Shown piece by piece: positions 49,546 to 61,575 of a stretch of 64,000 nt of DNA (position 1 is the first letter of the stretch; the number at the start of each line of letters is the position of its first letter). The stretch covers positions 62,001-126,000 of the forward strand of contig NZ_NTMH01000035.1 in NCBI RefSeq assembly GCF_002307475.1, in the 5' to 3' direction. The notes beneath the pieces are model-generated. The model did no database searches. It saw nothing but the letters and a program-made list of their open reading frames with translations, and had not been told where the DNA came from. This DNA comes from Pantoea allii. GTDB taxonomy: Bacteria; Pseudomonadota; Gammaproteobacteria; Enterobacterales; Enterobacteriaceae. The position numbers and the translations under genes were made by a program.

Positions 49546-52398
49546 TCACGCCGTGAGAGATTGTGGTGACTGTAGCCAGCGCTGCCAGCTGCCGTTCACC
49601 GCCTGTTTTTCCTGCGCGAATGCGTCGGGTTCAACGTGCCCCGGCTGCTCCTGAAGCGCCAGATGGTGCAGCGCATCGCGCAGCGTGACATAAGCATGGG
49701 TAAGCGCAGCCGCTTCCTCATCTGACATTTTCTGATGGGTGGCCATCAGTTCAAAAATCCGCACATTGTCCGACCAGCGCGTTAAGGCGGGCTGCGCGGC
49801 CGCGTAACGCAGAACCAGATACTGCGCGATAAACTCAATATCCGTAATGCCGCCTTCGTCGGTTTTGATTTCCCAGCGGCCTTTATGCTTATTACTCAGA
49901 TGCGCGCGCATTTTGTCACGCATCTCTCTGACGTCGGTTTGCAACGCCGTTGCGTCGCGAGGCAGGCAGAGAATGGCACGGCGAATAGCGCTAAAGCGCT
50001 CGCTCAAGGCGGGTTCACCGAACACCACGCGGGCCCGAACCAGCGCCTGATGCTCCCATGTCCAGGCTTCATTGCGCTGGTAGTCGTCGAAGGCTTCAAA
50101 GGTGCTGACCAACATGCCAGCCGCCCCCGACGGACGCAGTCGCGCATCTACTTCGTACAAAATACCGGACGAGGTGCGGGTGCTGAACAGATGCATGATG
50201 CGCTGCGCCAGCCGCAGATAAAACTGACGGCCGTCGATGCTGCGTTCTCCCTGCGTAACCGCTTCCAGCGGGCAGTCATGCAGGAAAACCAGATCGAGAT
50301 CCGAGCTGTAGCCCAGTTCCCATCCACCCAGCTTGCCGTAGCCCAATACCGTGAAGCCCCGTTCGTGTTCATGCACAAGGTGTGACGGTCGGCCATAGCG
50401 CTGTACCATCATATTCCATGCCTGTTGCACCACCGATTCAATGATGGCTTCGGCCAGCCAGGTTAAGTGATCGCTCACTTTCATCACCGGCAGCGTGCCT
50501 GCAATGTCTGCCGCCGCGATGCGTAACAGCTGTGCCTGTTTAAACTGGCGTAATGCTTCAAGCTGCTGTTCTTCATCATCAGCGGGAATGCGCATCAGAT
50601 ACTGACGTAGCTCATCACGATAGGCATCGGTGGCGGTGGGTTGATACAGCGTGGCGGGATCAAGAAGCTCATCCAGTAGCAGGGGATAACGCGCCAGCTG
50701 GCTTGCCACCATCGGCGAGGCCGCACAAAGGCGAATCAGGTGACGTAACGCACCGGGGTACTCGGTCAGCAGTTCAAGATAGGTGCTGCGGGTCAGAACG
50801 CTCAGCAGCAGCGGTGCCAGTCGGCTGAAGGTCACCGGGGCATCGTTGCGCGAACACACTTCACTCAGCAGCCGTGGCATGAGCTGATCCAGCGCCTGGC
50901 GACCACGCGGGCCGATGGTACGGCGGCTGATATCCTGGCGAAACGCCTCCAGCGCCTGATTGAGTGCCTGGCACTGCGCGGTATCCAGCTGCGGCACCAG
51001 CGGCGCCAGCTCACTGTCCTCCAGGCTGTCCTGCCAGAGCATATTGAAATCGGCCAGTTCGGGCCGATCGCCAACATCCGGTGTATCTTCCCCGATCAGC
51101 TCATCGAAAATGGCCCGCACGGCGGCCATGTGAGTGTCCAGCTGTGCGCTCAGCATGGACCAGTCATCACACTGCATCGCCCACGCCAGACGGGCACGCG
51201 GTAATGCCTCTTCCGGCAGCGTTTGCGTTTGCTCATCTGTCAGGCTTTGCAGCAGGTTTTCCAGCCTGCGTAGAAACAGGTAGGCAGCGCGCAGTGCAGC
51301 GACCTGTTCAGGTGGCAGCAATGCCAGGGATTCGATAGCCGACAGCGTGGGTAACAAGGCTCTGAGCTGAAGCGAGCGCTCACGTCCACCACGAATCAGC
51401 TGAAACACCTGCACGATAAATTCCGTTTCACGTATCCCACCGGCCCCCAGCTTGATATTGTTTTTCAGCCCACGGCGGCGCACTTCGCGCGAGATCATCG
51501 CTTTCATATTACGCAACGACTGGATCACGCTGAAATCGATGTAACGGCGATAAACAAAGGGCCGCAGCATCTGCTGCAGCTCCTGGCTCCAGCGATCCTG
51601 CTCATCGCCCATTAGCCGGGCTTTCACCATCGCGTACCGCTCCCAGTCGCGGCCCTGCTCCTGGTAATAATCTTCCAGAGCGGCAAAGCTCATGACCAGC
51701 GGCCCGCTGTCGCCAAACGGACGCAGACGCATATCCACCCGGTAAACAAAACCGTCCGCCGTGGGCTGGTCGAGCACCTTAATCAGGCGCTGGCCCATGC
51801 GGGTAAAAAACTGCGCATTGTCGAGTTCACGGCGACCGCCGCGCGTCGTGCCGTTTTCCGGCCAGGCAAAAATCAGGTCGATATCCGACGAGAAATTCAG
51901 CTCGCCGCCGCCCAGCTTACCCATGCCGAGGATCAGCAGCGGCTGTGGCTCACCTGCGGCATTGCAGGGCGTGCCAAACTCGCGACAGCAGTCCTGATAA
52001 ACCCAGGCGCGCGCGGCGTCGATCAGCACCTCGGCTAACACGCTTAACTGTTGCAGCGTCTGCTCTGTCGTGGCGTGATGTAAGCACTGCATCCAGGCAA
52101 TGCGAACCAGCATGCGACGACGAAACAGGCGCAGCACGCGCATCAGGCTGGCTTCACTGTCCACCGCTGCCATGTCACTGCCCAACCACTGCGTATACTG
52201 CTGCCACTCGTCGGCCTGAGGCGACTGCGCGGCGATCGCTTGCCACCAGTCCGGATTCTGCTGCAGGTTATCCAGCACAAAGTCGCTGAACGCCAGACCG
52301 GCAAGCTGTGCCTCACTCAGGGCGGAATCCGCAAGCCCGAGCTGTTCGACGGCCTGCGCGGCCTGCGTGCGCAATAGGTTGGGTAAGGATGGCAACAT
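49546..52398 (-). CDS. glnE: Glutamine synthetase adenylyltransferase/deadenylase
   Basis: Adds or removes AMP on glutamine synthetase according to nitrogen status, under PII control. The 950-residue protein has two nucleotidyltransferase domains, each with the GxGKLGG...D-D motif: [20 protein letters not shown] near residue 160 (deadenylase) and [20 protein letters not shown] near 690 (adenylase). ATG 52398 behind CAGGGAGAGAA is the likely start; the longer open frame upstream overlaps ygiF. Confidence 0.97.
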   Translation of the reverse strand: MLPSLPNLLRTQAAQAVEQLGLADSALSEAQLAGLAFSDFVLDNLQQNPDWWQAIAAQSPQADEWQQYTQWLGSDMAAVDSEASLMRVLRLFRRRMLVRIAWMQCLHHATTEQTLQQLSVLAEVLIDAARAWVYQDCCREFGTPCNAAGEPQPLLILGMGKLGGGELNFSSDIDLIFAWPENGTTRGGRRELDNAQFFTRMGQRLIKVLDQPTADGFVYRVDMRLRPFGDSGPLVMSFAALEDYYQEQGRDWERYAMVKARLMGDEQDRWSQELQQMLRPFVYRRYIDFSVIQSLRNMKAMISREVRRRGLKNNIKLGAGGIRETEFIVQVFQLIRGGRERSLQLRALLPTLSAIESLALLPPEQVAALRAAYLFLRRLENLLQSLTDEQTQTLPEEALPRARLAWAMQCDDWSMLSAQLDTHMAAVRAIFDELIGEDTPDVGDRPELADFNMLWQDSLEDSELAPLVPQLDTAQCQALNQALEAFRQDISRRTIGPRGRQALDQLMPRLLSEVCSRNDAPVTFSRLAPLLLSVLTRSTYLELLTEYPGALRHLIRLCAASPMVASQLARYPLLLDELLDPATLYQPTATDAYRDELRQYLMRIPADDEEQQLEALRQFKQAQLLRIAAADIAGTLPVMKVSDHLTWLAEAIIESVVQQAWNMMVQRYGRPSHLVHEHERGFTVLGYGKLGGWELGYSSDLDLVFLHDCPLEAVTQGERSIDGRQFYLRLAQRIMHLFSTRTSSGILYEVDARLRPSGAAGMLVSTFEAFDDYQRNEAWTWEHQALVRARVVFGEPALSERFSAIRRAILCLPRDATALQTDVREMRDKMRAHLSNKHKGRWEIKTDEGGITDIEFIAQYLVLRYAAAQPALTRWSDNVRIFELMATHQKMSDEEAAALTHAYVTLRDALHHLALQEQPGHVEPDAFAQEKQAVNGSWQRWLQSPQSLTA

Positions 52399-52427
52399 GT
52401 TCTCTCCCTGATAGCGTGCGGTGTGAC

Positions 52428-53738
52428 TCAGCGTGGCGAGCCGCTGGTTAGCCAAAATGGTGGCTGTTTCATGGCCTGGGCCTTTAACCAATCCAGGCTG
52501 GCGTGCTGCTGCTCCCTGATTGCGCGCTGCAGCTGCTGCCACGGTGCCAGCCAGTCGTGCACTGCGTCCGGCGAGTAGGCGCCCGCCAGTAAATGGACCG
52601 CCAGCAACTGCCGATCCAGACGCGTGGCCTTGTCCTGATACTCGTTAGTCTGGTGAATGGTGCTGAAGGTTTCTTTCAGGTCGGCATTGATGCGGCCCAG
52701 CATGATATCGCCAAAGCGTTTAAAGGAGCCGTTCAGCTTGGTTAGCCCTTTTTCATCAATCCACTGCCGCCAGTGCGACTCGGCTAACCAGTGAGTAAGT
52801 GCTAACTGGGTTTCAACAGAGAGGGCAGAAAAACAGAAGCTGTCGGCGTCAACATCCTCGTTCAACAACGTCTCTTCCAGCGTAGTGAGTTTCTGACGCA
52901 GCTCGCTGCTGGCCTTGCGCGGCACTAACGCACCAAACAGCGCGAATGCCTGACGCAGCACATCCAGCGCCTCACGCACCGCTTCCCTGGCCCGCTTGTT
53001 GCCACGCAGCCACACTTCTTCATGATATTGCCAGTGGTCAAGACCTGCCGCCATTGCTGCGACCATGCCCTCTTCCACCGTGGCTTTCGGCCCCGCTTTT
53101 AACAGCGGAAAGGGTTTTAACTCACGCGGCGGATTGCCTTTCGCTAACTGATAACCACGCGCAGCCTTGCTCAGGCTGCCCATTCGCAGATCGCCCACGG
53201 CAATTAACTGCCGGGCAAACGTCAGCATCTCGCTGCGCTGGCCGCCTTTTAACTCAAGCTCAACCTCTGATAAGGGTTCACTAAACTCCCCCGCCGTGAC
53301 TTCGCCCCGATCGCAGGCAATTTCGACGTCACTGCTGCCCGCCGTGACCACCCAGATCTCACGTTCAAAATGGGTGCTGAACAGCGGCTGCAGGCGCTGT
53401 TGTAATGCCGCAACGTCGGTGCCTTCCGGCCAGATGTCGGCTGGCAGACGGCTGATGTCCAGCGTCGGTTCGGTCAGATCAACGTTGTATTCGCCTCGCT
53501 GATGTAGCCCGCCCAGCGTTGTGCCGGCGGTTTTCAGCGTCATTTCGTAGCGCTGGTCCACGCCACGAATGCGTAATCCCATATTCCATCGACGTAACTG
53601 GTTATCGTCGGTTTCAAAATAGATATTGGTCAGCTGACGGGCAGCCTGATGCTGATGCGGGAATGCCGCCAGCCGTTCTGCCAGTTTCCCGGCAGCATTT
53701 GGTTTAGCAATGAACTTAAGCTCGATCTCGATGGTCAT
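52428..53738 (-). CDS. ygiF: Inorganic triphosphatase YgiF (CYTH-CHAD)
   Basis: Hydrolyses inorganic tripolyphosphate. The N-terminal CYTH tunnel domain (residues 1-200) opens with the EIELKF motif (ExExK). The C-terminal CHAD domain (about 215-420) is helical and rich in basic and histidine residues ([21 protein letters not shown]), consistent with polyphosphate binding. Length is 436 residues. It is followed by glnE (29 bp). Confidence 0.94.
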   Translation of the reverse strand: MTIEIELKFIAKPNAAGKLAERLAAFPHQHQAARQLTNIYFETDDNQLRRWNMGLRIRGVDQRYEMTLKTAGTTLGGLHQRGEYNVDLTEPTLDISRLPADIWPEGTDVAALQQRLQPLFSTHFEREIWVVTAGSSDVEIACDRGEVTAGEFSEPLSEVELELKGGQRSEMLTFARQLIAVGDLRMGSLSKAARGYQLAKGNPPRELKPFPLLKAGPKATVEEGMVAAMAAGLDHWQYHEEVWLRGNKRAREAVREALDVLRQAFALFGALVPRKASSELRQKLTTLEETLLNEDVDADSFCFSALSVETQLALTHWLAESHWRQWIDEKGLTKLNGSFKRFGDIMLGRINADLKETFSTIHQTNEYQDKATRLDRQLLAVHLLAGAYSPDAVHDWLAPWQQLQRAIREQQHASLDWLKAQAMKQPPFWLTSGSPR

Positions 53739-54003
53739 ATTTTTTTATTCACTAACGCCGCTGGTACTTGAGGATATATTCCCTACCTGTTTCAGGTTAT
53801 CTTCTGCTGCATCCACTGAGCTGAAGGTTAGGGGTTTTCAGGCGAAGAGTAATGCACAGAAGCCGGGCTGTCTCTGCTTTCTTTGTGCTTTCGCTACCCT
53901 TTTCGCACTGTCATGAGACCAGGATAGTTCTCATTCAGATTTATGCGAAGCCTCTACAGACTGTGCCGGTAAATTATCTTCATTTTAAGCAAAACGAAAT
54001 CTA

Positions 54004-54624
54004 ATGAAAAAAATCACACTCACTGGAATCACTTTGCTGGCCCTCAGCACCCTTGCACCTGCTCACGCTGATGAAAAACGTTACGTTTCTGACGAATTAT
54101 CCACCTGGGTTCGCAGCGGCCCTGGCGATCAGTTTCGCCTGCTCGGCAAGCTGAACGCCGGTGAACAAGTCCAGTTGCTGCAGACCAATGACGCCACCAA
54201 ATATGGTCAGGTGCGCGATGCCGAAGGCCGTACCGTCTGGATCCCACTGTCGCAGCTGAGTGAAAACCCCAGCCTGCGCACCCGGGTTCCACAGCTGGAG
54301 CAACAGGTGAAAGACCTGACGGCTAAGTTAGCGAATATCGATAACAGCTGGAACCAGCGCACGGCAGAAATGCAGAATAAAGTTGCCAGCAGCGACAGCG
54401 TGATTAACGGCTTAAAAGAGCAAAATCAGAAACTTAAAAACGAACTGATTGTGGCCCAGAAGAAAGTCAGCGCCGCCAACGTTCAGTTGGATGACAAGCA
54501 GCGCACGATCATCATGCAGTGGTTTATGTATGGCGGCGGCGTGCTCGGTGTGGGCCTGCTGCTCGGTCTGCTGCTGCCGCATATGGTGCCGCGCCGGAAG
54601 AAAAACGATCGCTGGATGAACTAG
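54004..54624 (+). CDS. ygiM: SH3 domain membrane protein YgiM (TIGR04211)
   Basis: Protein of 206 residues with a signal peptide (cleaved after AHA, near residue 22) and a bacterial SH3 domain (about 25-88; STWVRSGPGDQFRLLGKL, WIPLSQLS). It then has a coiled coil (95-165) and a C-terminal membrane helix (MYGGGVLGVGLLLGLLLPH) with a basic cytoplasmic tail. The topology is that of a periplasmic protein anchored at its C-terminus. Function unknown; it precedes cca as in E. coli. Confidence 0.93.
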   Translation: MKKITLTGITLLALSTLAPAHADEKRYVSDELSTWVRSGPGDQFRLLGKLNAGEQVQLLQTNDATKYGQVRDAEGRTVWIPLSQLSENPSLRTRVPQLEQQVKDLTAKLANIDNSWNQRTAEMQNKVASSDSVINGLKEQNQKLKNELIVAQKKVSAANVQLDDKQRTIIMQWFMYGGGVLGVGLLLGLLLPHMVPRRKKNDRWMN

Positions 54625-54781
54625 TCTGCACCACAGCTCGCTATCAGGGGATCGCCAGATGCCCCTTTTGGCCTGTCTGCAATATGCCGAATTTGTGCAA
54701 CAATAGCGTTTGTGCCCGTCTGGATTCAGGTGCCGGAAGCCCCCGGACGCGCAGTTCACTTATTTATCTCTGGAGTTGTGC

Positions 54782-55999
54782 GTGAAGACCTTTCTTGTTG
54801 GCGGCGCGGTACGTGATGCGCTGTTGAAATTGCCGGTTAAAGACAAAGACTGGGTGGTGGTTGGCGCGACGCCAGAAACCATGCTGGAACAAGGCTATCA
54901 GCAGGTAGGCCGCGATTTCCCCGTGTTCCTGCATCCCGACAGCCGGGAAGAGTACGCGCTGGCGCGTACCGAGCGGAAAAACGGCAAAGGCTATACCGGT
55001 TTTACCACCTGGTCGGCACCGGACGTCACCCTGGAGCAGGATTTACAGCGGCGCGATTTGACGATTAACGCCATCGCCCAGGATGAGAAGGGTGAGCTTT
55101 ATGATCCCTATCACGGGCAACAGGATATCGCTGCCCGTCAGCTGCGCCACGTGTCCGATGCCTTTAGTGACGATCCCCTGCGCGTGCTGCGCGTTGCACG
55201 CTTTGCCGCGCGCTTTGCCCATCTCAACTTCCGCATTGCCGATGAAACCCAGGCCCTGATGCAACAAATGGCGGAGAGCGGCGAACTGGCCGATCTCACG
55301 GCCGAACGCGTCTGGAAAGAAACGGAAAAAGCGCTCTCTTCGCATAATCCTCAGGTCTACTTCCAGGTGCTGCGTGACTGCGGTGCCTTACGGGTGCTGT
55401 TTCCGGAAATCGATAACCTGTACGGCGTCCCCGCTCCCGCCAGATGGCACCCTGAAATCGATACCGGGGTGCATACATTGATGGCCTTAACCCTGTCAGC
55501 GGCCTTATCAGACGCTATCGACGTGCGTTTTGCGACGCTGTTCCACGATGTCGGTAAGGCATTAACCCCCGTGGAGAAATGGCCCAGCCATCATGGGCAT
55601 GGCGCGGCGGGCGTTCCGTTGGTCGCCGCACTGTGCCAGCGTTTACGCGTGCCCAATGCGATTCGTGATTTAGCGCTGCTGGTAACGGAGTTTCACGACA
55701 TGATGCATACCATTGAGCAGCGCCCTGCTGAATCTCTGGTTGCGTTATTTGACCGTCTTGATGCCTGGCGCAAACCCGAACGGGTGAACCAACTGGCGCT
55801 GTGTAGTGAAGCGGATGCCCGCGGACGCGGTGGTCTTGCCAGCATGCCTTATCCGCAAGGCGATTACCTGCGACGTGCGTTTGCACTGGCTCAGGCGGTG
55901 TCCTCTAAGGCGGTGGTCGAGGCAGGATTTAAAGGCATTGAGGTGCGGGAAGAGTTAACGCGACGGCGTATTGCCGCGGTCGAACAACGCATAGCTTAA
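54782..55999 (+). CDS. cca: Multifunctional CCA-adding enzyme
   Basis: Builds and repairs the CCA end of tRNAs. The 405-residue protein has the class II nucleotidyltransferase motifs [22 protein letters not shown] and [10 protein letters not shown]. It also has a C-terminal HD domain ([19 protein letters not shown]) with phosphatase/phosphodiesterase activity in E. coli. It starts at GTG 54782 behind TGGAG, rather than at the frame opening at 54710. Confidence 0.96.
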   Translation: MKTFLVGGAVRDALLKLPVKDKDWVVVGATPETMLEQGYQQVGRDFPVFLHPDSREEYALARTERKNGKGYTGFTTWSAPDVTLEQDLQRRDLTINAIAQDEKGELYDPYHGQQDIAARQLRHVSDAFSDDPLRVLRVARFAARFAHLNFRIADETQALMQQMAESGELADLTAERVWKETEKALSSHNPQVYFQVLRDCGALRVLFPEIDNLYGVPAPARWHPEIDTGVHTLMALTLSAALSDAIDVRFATLFHDVGKALTPVEKWPSHHGHGAAGVPLVAALCQRLRVPNAIRDLALLVTEFHDMMHTIEQRPAESLVALFDRLDAWRKPERVNQLALCSEADARGRGGLASMPYPQGDYLRRAFALAQAVSSKAVVEAGFKGIEVREELTRRRIAAVEQRIA

Positions 56000-56021
56000 C
56001 GCGGCCAGTCACCCGGCCGCG
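56000..56021. terminator. Bidirectional hairpin between cca and bacA
   Basis: Perfect 7-bp GC-rich stem CGCGGCC/GGCCGCG between convergent genes. No T tract. Confidence 0.5.
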
Positions 56022-56031
56022 TCATAATGGC

Positions 56032-56850
56032 TTACATGAAAATCATGTAGACCGCACCCGCCACGATAAAGCGGTAGATGGCAAACGACACGAAAGAGAT
56101 ACGTTTGATCAGTTCCAGGAAGACTTTGATGGCCAGCAGCGCGACAACAAAGGCAGTGATGAAGCCAACGGCAAACATCGGGAAGTCGGCCATCGACAGG
56201 AAGCCAAGGCTTTTGTACAGATCCAGCCCGGTAGCACCCATCATCATCGGGACGGCCAGGATAAACGAGAACTCGGATGCGGCATAGCGGCTCACGCCCA
56301 TCAGCATCCCACCTGAAATGGTAGCACCTGAACGCGAGAAGCCCGGCCACAGCGCCAGACACTGGAAGCAGCCAATCGCAAACGCCTGAAGATAGGTAAT
56401 ATCATCCACGCCGACGGCTTTTGGCTGTTTAGGTTTCAGGAATTCCGCCGCCAGCAGCAGTAAGCCGCCGACCACCAGCGCATACATCACGTTAATCGGA
56501 TTAAACAAGGTTTTAATCTGATCGTGCAACGCCAGCCCGACCACCACTGCGGGGATCATCCCCAACAGAATATGAATCAGGGTTAAGCGACCCGTTCCCA
56601 CGCCTTCGTGTTTGACTTCACCAAAGTGGATACCGATTAATCCAAATAAACGCCGCCAAAACATCACGACCACAGCAAGAATGGAACCTAACTGAATGAC
56701 GACCTCAAAGGTTTCCGCTTTATCGCCCTCAAAGCCCAGTAGGTGCCCCACGATAATCATGTGCCCGGTGGAAGAGACCGGTAAAAACTCGGTTAACCCT
56801 TCGACCACGCCCAGGATTGCAGCTACCCACAGCTGATGAAGATCTGCCAT
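56032..56850 (-). CDS. uppP: Undecaprenyl-diphosphatase BacA
   Basis: Membrane phosphatase that recycles the undecaprenyl carrier for cell-wall synthesis; extra copies give bacitracin resistance. The 272-residue protein has the two catalytic motifs [16 protein letters not shown] (near residue 20) and [17 protein letters not shown] (near 170). I chose ATG 56850 (MADLHQLW) over the TTG one codon earlier. Confidence 0.96.
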   Translation of the reverse strand: MADLHQLWVAAILGVVEGLTEFLPVSSTGHMIIVGHLLGFEGDKAETFEVVIQLGSILAVVVMFWRRLFGLIGIHFGEVKHEGVGTGRLTLIHILLGMIPAVVVGLALHDQIKTLFNPINVMYALVVGGLLLLAAEFLKPKQPKAVGVDDITYLQAFAIGCFQCLALWPGFSRSGATISGGMLMGVSRYAASEFSFILAVPMMMGATGLDLYKSLGFLSMADFPMFAVGFITAFVVALLAIKVFLELIKRISFVSFAIYRFIVAGAVYMIFM

Positions 56851-57043
56851 CAATGTATTCCCTCTGTCCGTTTTAAAACCATTAAAAAGGCGCTAGCAGA
56901 AGCGCTATCGCCTTAATCTTATCTGCTTCACTCTGAATAAAACCTTAAGCTCAATTGCCGTTTAGTCAGTCGCAACGAAACGGCACCACCTGAGACAGAC
57001 AATAATTTGGTTTGGTTTCATTGTGATGGCAATCACATCGTAA

Positions 57044-57403
57044 TTATTTAGGAATAGTCCCGCGCTGAATACGCACGCCAACCTGCGCTGCCTGCGCCAC
57101 AGCGCCCGGTTTTGCTACCTTGATACGCACACCAGGCGAATTGAAACGGTTCATCAACAGATCCGCGATTTCTTCCGCTACGCGCTCGACCAGGGCAAAA
57201 CGCTGTCCTGTCAGATGCGTCAGGATCGCGTCGGAGACGTCGGCATAGCTCAGGCAGTCTTTCACATCGTCGCTGGCGGCCGCCTGGCGGTTATCCCACG
57301 CCATCTCTACATCGATCACCAGCTTCTGCTGTATTCCCTGCTCCCAGTCGTAAACGCCAATGGTGGTGAAGACGGTGAGTTGTTCAATAAAGACGATATC
57401 CAT
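57044..57403 (-). CDS. folB: Dihydroneopterin aldolase
   Basis: Folate-pathway enzyme of 119 residues that converts dihydroneopterin to hydroxymethyl-dihydropterin. Family features: MDIVFIEQLTVFTTIGVYDWEQ at the N-terminus (catalytic Tyr and Glu) and VAKPGAVAQAAQVGV with the conserved Lys. It is divergent from plsY. Confidence 0.95.
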   Translation of the reverse strand: MDIVFIEQLTVFTTIGVYDWEQGIQQKLVIDVEMAWDNRQAAASDDVKDCLSYADVSDAILTHLTGQRFALVERVAEEIADLLMNRFNSPGVRIKVAKPGAVAQAAQVGVRIQRGTIPK

Positions 57404-57511
57404 GATGATGCTCTCTGTTTTTGGTCGCGCCGGATACCACTTCCGGCAGATTGTGCGTATTATCCATGCTTGACGTGATCAAAACGACCCCAAAGGAAAC
57501 GGGACGGTGTT

Positions 57512-58111
57512 ATGAGTGCTTTCGCGCTTGGTATGATTATTTTCGCGTATCTGTGCGGTTCAATTTCCAGTGCCATTCTGGTCTGCAAACTTGCCGGTTT
57601 ACCCGATCCCCGCACCCACGGTTCAGGCAACCCGGGCGCAACCAACGTGCTGCGTATTGGCGGCAAGCTGGCGGCTGCGTCTGTACTGGTGTTCGATATT
57701 GTGAAAGGTATGGTGCCCGTGTGGCTGGCGTACCTGTTTCATGTCTCACCCCTTTATCTGGGCTTAACGGCGATTGCCGCCTGTCTGGGCCATATTTACC
57801 CGGTGTTCTTTCGCTTTCGCGGCGGGAAAGGTGTGGCGACCGCCTTTGGTGCTATCGCCCCGATTGGCTGGGACCTGACCGGACTGATGACGGGAACATG
57901 GCTGCTGACCGTGCTGCTGAGCGGCTACTCATCGCTTGGGGCGATTGTCAGCGCGCTGATTGCGCCGTTTTATGTCTGGTGGTTTAAACCCCAGTTCACC
58001 TTTCCGGTTTCTATGCTCTCCTGCCTGATTTTGCTGCGTCATCATGACAATATTCAGCGCCTGTGGCGCGGTCAGGAAAGCAAAATCTGGAAGCGGAAAA
58101 AGAAACCCTAA
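57512..58111 (+). CDS. plsY: Glycerol-3-phosphate acyltransferase PlsY
   Basis: Membrane enzyme that moves an acyl group from acyl-phosphate to glycerol 3-phosphate. The 199-residue protein has the three family motifs: [36 protein letters not shown] and [12 protein letters not shown]. An overlapping open frame in another phase (57421-57987) is not coding. Confidence 0.95.
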   Translation: MSAFALGMIIFAYLCGSISSAILVCKLAGLPDPRTHGSGNPGATNVLRIGGKLAAASVLVFDIVKGMVPVWLAYLFHVSPLYLGLTAIAACLGHIYPVFFRFRGGKGVATAFGAIAPIGWDLTGLMTGTWLLTVLLSGYSSLGAIVSALIAPFYVWWFKPQFTFPVSMLSCLILLRHHDNIQRLWRGQESKIWKRKKKP

Positions 58112-58117
58112 GCGTAA

Positions 58118-58141
58118 AAAAAGCCGGCTAACCGGCTTTTT
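58118..58141. terminator. Bidirectional terminator between plsY and tsaD
   Basis: Stem AAAAAGCCGG/CCGGCTTTTT around CTAA, with A/T runs on both sides. Confidence 0.9.
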
Positions 58142-58146
58142 GATTT

Positions 58147-59160
58147 TCAAATGGCGGGCAGTTCCGACAGTGGCCAACGCGGCCTGACGCTGACGCCAAG
58201 CTCACCCCGCGTACCGCCTTTAAGGCGTACCATGCCGGCATAAGCAATCATCGCGCCGTTATCGGTACAAAACTCAGGACGGGCATAAAAGACTTCTCCG
58301 CCGCGCTTTTGCATCATCACGGCCATCTGCTCGCGCAGAGTGCGGTTTGCACTGACGCCGCCCGCAATAACCAGACGCTTAAAGCCGGTTTGATCCAGCG
58401 CGCGTTTGCACTTAATCGCCAGCGTATCTACCACCGCATCTTCAAATGCCCGCGCGATATCGGCCCGGGTTTGCTCGTCGTCGTCATTGCCACGAATGGT
58501 ATTCGCCGCAAAGGTTTTCAGGCCCGAGAAACTAAAATCCAGTCCAGGACGATCGGTCATCGGACGCGGAAACGTGAATCGCCCAGCGGTGCCCTGCTGC
58601 GCCATTTTCGCCAGCATTGGACCGCCAGGATAATCCAGCCCCAGCAATTTGGCGGTTTTATCGAAGGCTTCCCCTGCCGCGTCGTCAATCGACTCGCCCA
58701 GCAGTTCGTATTCGCCAATGCCGGTGACGCTGATTAACTGGGTATGACCACCTGAAACCAGCAATGCCACAAACGGAAACGGTGGCGGATTCTCTTCGAG
58801 CATCGGTGCCAGCAGATGCCCTTCCATATGGTGCACGGGCACGGCAGGAACTTTCCATGCAAAGGCCAGCGCGCGCCCAATCGTGGCGCCCACCAGTAAT
58901 GCGCCCACCAAACCCGGGCCTGCGGTATACGCCACCGCATCAATCTGCTGCGGCTGCAAACCCGCCTCTTTCAGCGCCGCCCGGATCAGGGGCACCGTTT
59001 TGCGTACGTGATCGCGCGATGCCAGTTCCGGCACTACACCGCCGTAATCGGCATGCAGTTTTACCTGACTGTATAGCTGGTTGGCCACCAGGCCAGCCTC
59101 GTCATCATAGATTGCGATGCCGGTTTCATCGCACGATGTTTCAATACCCAGAATTCGCAT
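58147..59160 (-). CDS. tsaD: tRNA threonylcarbamoyladenosine synthesis protein TsaD
   Basis: Essential ATPase (337 residues) that, with TsaB and TsaE, adds the threonylcarbamoyl group to A37 of ANN-decoding tRNAs. It shows the metal-binding HHMEGH motif (near residue 110), [15 protein letters not shown] at the N-terminus and the [16 protein letters not shown]-binding segment. It is divergent from rpsU. Confidence 0.97.
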   Translation of the reverse strand: MRILGIETSCDETGIAIYDDEAGLVANQLYSQVKLHADYGGVVPELASRDHVRKTVPLIRAALKEAGLQPQQIDAVAYTAGPGLVGALLVGATIGRALAFAWKVPAVPVHHMEGHLLAPMLEENPPPFPFVALLVSGGHTQLISVTGIGEYELLGESIDDAAGEAFDKTAKLLGLDYPGGPMLAKMAQQGTAGRFTFPRPMTDRPGLDFSFSGLKTFAANTIRGNDDDEQTRADIARAFEDAVVDTLAIKCKRALDQTGFKRLVIAGGVSANRTLREQMAVMMQKRGGEVFYARPEFCTDNGAMIAYAGMVRLKGGTRGELGVSVRPRWPLSELPAI

Positions 59161-59262
59161 GGCTTCACCTCATTCTTGCGGCGCGCAGTTTAGCATAGCC
59201 CTTGTGTGAAAAGAGGACCCCATCCACGCAAAAAGTCATTTTCCGCTGCCTAAAGAGTGCGC

Positions 59263-59268
59263 TATACT
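59263..59268 (+). promoter_or_regulatory. Candidate -10 element of the rpsU-dnaG-rpoD operon
   Basis: TATACT lies about 170 bp upstream of rpsU with a weak -35 (TTTTCC) 18 bp before it. The 59161-59438 interval between tsaD and rpsU should hold several promoters of the macromolecular synthesis operon. I did not find a clear LexA box. Confidence 0.3.
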
Positions 59269-59426
59269 TCCGCCCCTGGAAAAAACCGGCAGCCGCACAG
59301 GCAATCGCTCCTGTTGGTTCTAAATTATCCATGGTGCTTTACAAGCCGACGCGAGTTGGAGTAAAATGCTGCACCATTTTGAAATGTGCTGACGCCGCAG
59401 TCAGCAGCAAAACCGAATTTTATTGA

Positions 59427-59654
<228 letters not shown>

Positions 59655-59709
59655 TTTCCCGGAGGTTCGCCTCCACAGCGTGATAAACGCAGACCGAGTC
59701 AAGTAAAAG

Positions 59710-59738
59710 GCCGTGCTTTCCGAAAGGAAGCGCGGCTT
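59710..59738 (+). terminator. Attenuator between rpsU and dnaG
   Basis: Hairpin with arms GCCGTGCTTTCC and GGAAGCGCGGC around GAAA, followed by TTGTTG. The equivalent E. coli terminator limits dnaG expression relative to rpsU. Confidence 0.75.
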
Positions 59739-59770
59739 GTTGTCGTTTATGAGCTGAAAAAACGGGGCTT

Positions 59771-61516
59771 ATGGCAGGACGAATTCCACGCGTATTTATC
59801 AATGACTTACTTGCCCGCACGGACATCGTGGAGTTAATCGATGCTCGCGTTAAGCTGAAAAAGCAGGGAAAAAATTATCACGCGTGCTGTCCTTTTCATA
59901 ATGAGAAAACGCCCTCTTTCACCGTAAATGGCGAAAAGCAGTTTTATCACTGCTTTGGATGCGGCGCTCACGGTAACGCCATCGATTTTCTGATGAACTA
60001 TGATCGTCTTGAGTTTGTTGAGAGCATCGAAGAGTTAGCCACATCCCATGGTTTAGACGTACCTTACGAAGCCGGCAACGGGCCAAGCCAGATGGAACGC
60101 CATCAGCGCCAGAGCCTGTACCAACTGATGGAAAACCTGAACGGGTTTTATCAGCAGAGTTTGCAGCAATCCAGCGCCCAGTCAGCTCGCGATTATCTTG
60201 AGCATCGCGGTCTGAGCGCCGACATCATCAACCATTTTGCGATTGGCTATGCGCCCGCCGGTTGGGACAACGTCCTGAAACGCTTTGGCAAACAGCCTGA
60301 AGATCGCGAGTCGTTGATGGAAGCAGGCATGCTGGTCAGTAATGACAAAGGCCGGGTTTATGACCGCTTTCGCGAGCGCGTGATGTTTCCGATTCGCGAT
60401 AAGCGAGGCCGCGTCATCGGCTTTGGCGGTCGCGTGCTGGGTAATGATACGCCTAAGTATCTGAACTCACCTGAAACGCCTGTTTTTCATAAAGGCCGTC
60501 AACTTTACGGTCTGTATGAAGCGTTAAAAAATCATCCTGAGCCTAAACGCTTGTTGGTGGTTGAAGGTTATATGGATGTGGTTGCCCTGGCGCAGTTCGG
60601 CGTGGATTACGCGGTGGCATCGCTGGGGACATCCACGACGGCTGAACACATTCAGCTGCTGTTTCGCAGTACGGACAACGTGATTTGCTGTTATGACGGC
60701 GATCGTGCCGGACGTGAAGCCGCATGGCGTGCACTTGAAACAGCATTGCCTTACATGAATGACGGTCGTCAGCTACGCTTTATGTTTCTACCCGACGGCG
60801 AAGACCCGGATACGCTGGTTCGCCAGGAGGGTAAAGCCGCATTTGAGGCGAGGATGGAGCAGGCGATGCCGCTCTCTTCGTTTCTTTTTGACAGCCTGCT
60901 ACCTCAGGTAGATTTGAGCTCTCGCGACGGCAAAGCACGTTTAAGTACGTTGGCGCTGCCGTTGATCACACAGATTCCCGGTGAAACACTGCGCATTTAT
61001 CTGCGTCAGGAGCTGGGTAACAAATTAGGTATTCTGGATGACTCTCAGCTTGAAAAGCTGATGCCGAAGCAGGCACCGGGCGGAAGCGCACCGGTGGCCC
61101 CGCCACTCAAACGCACCACGATGCGTGTATTAGTGGCGCTGCTGATCCAGAATCCGCAGTTGGCAACACTGGTGCCGTCTCTGGATGGGCTTTCCGAGTC
61201 GAAAATGGCCGGTTTACCGCTATTTATCGAATTAGTGACGCGTTGTAACGAGAATCCTGGATTGACCACAGGTCAGCTACTAGAGTTATATCGCGGAACA
61301 AATTTTAGCCAGACGCTTGAAACACTGGCCGTTTGGAACCACATGATAGTGGATGAGGAAAGCGAAGCGGTATTTCAGGACTCCCTTGCGAGCATTTATG
61401 ACTCGGCACTGGAAGAACGACTGGAGTTCCTGATTGCGCGTGAACGCACGCACGGGCTGAGTAGCGACGAGCGCCGCGAACTCTGGACACTGAGCCAGGC
61501 CTTCGCGAAGAAATGA
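59771..61516 (+). CDS. dnaG: DNA primase
   Basis: Makes RNA primers at the replication fork. The 581-residue protein has the N-terminal CHC2 zinc finger (C40, H43, C61, C64), the TOPRIM catalytic core (LLVVEGYMDVVALAQFG near residue 260; YDGDRAGREAAWRA) and a C-terminal DnaB-interacting helical domain. The spacing from rpsU and poor ribosome binding site are as in other enterobacteria. Confidence 0.97.
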   Translation: MAGRIPRVFINDLLARTDIVELIDARVKLKKQGKNYHACCPFHNEKTPSFTVNGEKQFYHCFGCGAHGNAIDFLMNYDRLEFVESIEELATSHGLDVPYEAGNGPSQMERHQRQSLYQLMENLNGFYQQSLQQSSAQSARDYLEHRGLSADIINHFAIGYAPAGWDNVLKRFGKQPEDRESLMEAGMLVSNDKGRVYDRFRERVMFPIRDKRGRVIGFGGRVLGNDTPKYLNSPETPVFHKGRQLYGLYEALKNHPEPKRLLVVEGYMDVVALAQFGVDYAVASLGTSTTAEHIQLLFRSTDNVICCYDGDRAGREAAWRALETALPYMNDGRQLRFMFLPDGEDPDTLVRQEGKAAFEARMEQAMPLSSFLFDSLLPQVDLSSRDGKARLSTLALPLITQIPGETLRIYLRQELGNKLGILDDSQLEKLMPKQAPGGSAPVAPPLKRTTMRVLVALLIQNPQLATLVPSLDGLSESKMAGLPLFIELVTRCNENPGLTTGQLLELYRGTNFSQTLETLAVWNHMIVDEESEAVFQDSLASIYDSALEERLEFLIARERTHGLSSDERRELWTLSQAFAKK

Positions 61517-61575
61517 TGCATTATCCGGCCTGCTGCTTCCTGTAACCGAAGCGGCAGGCTTAAAATTTGATGGGT

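Noticed and set aside
57421..57987. 188-codon frame overlapping plsY
   Set aside because: It is plsY in a shifted phase; the true product has all PlsY motifs.
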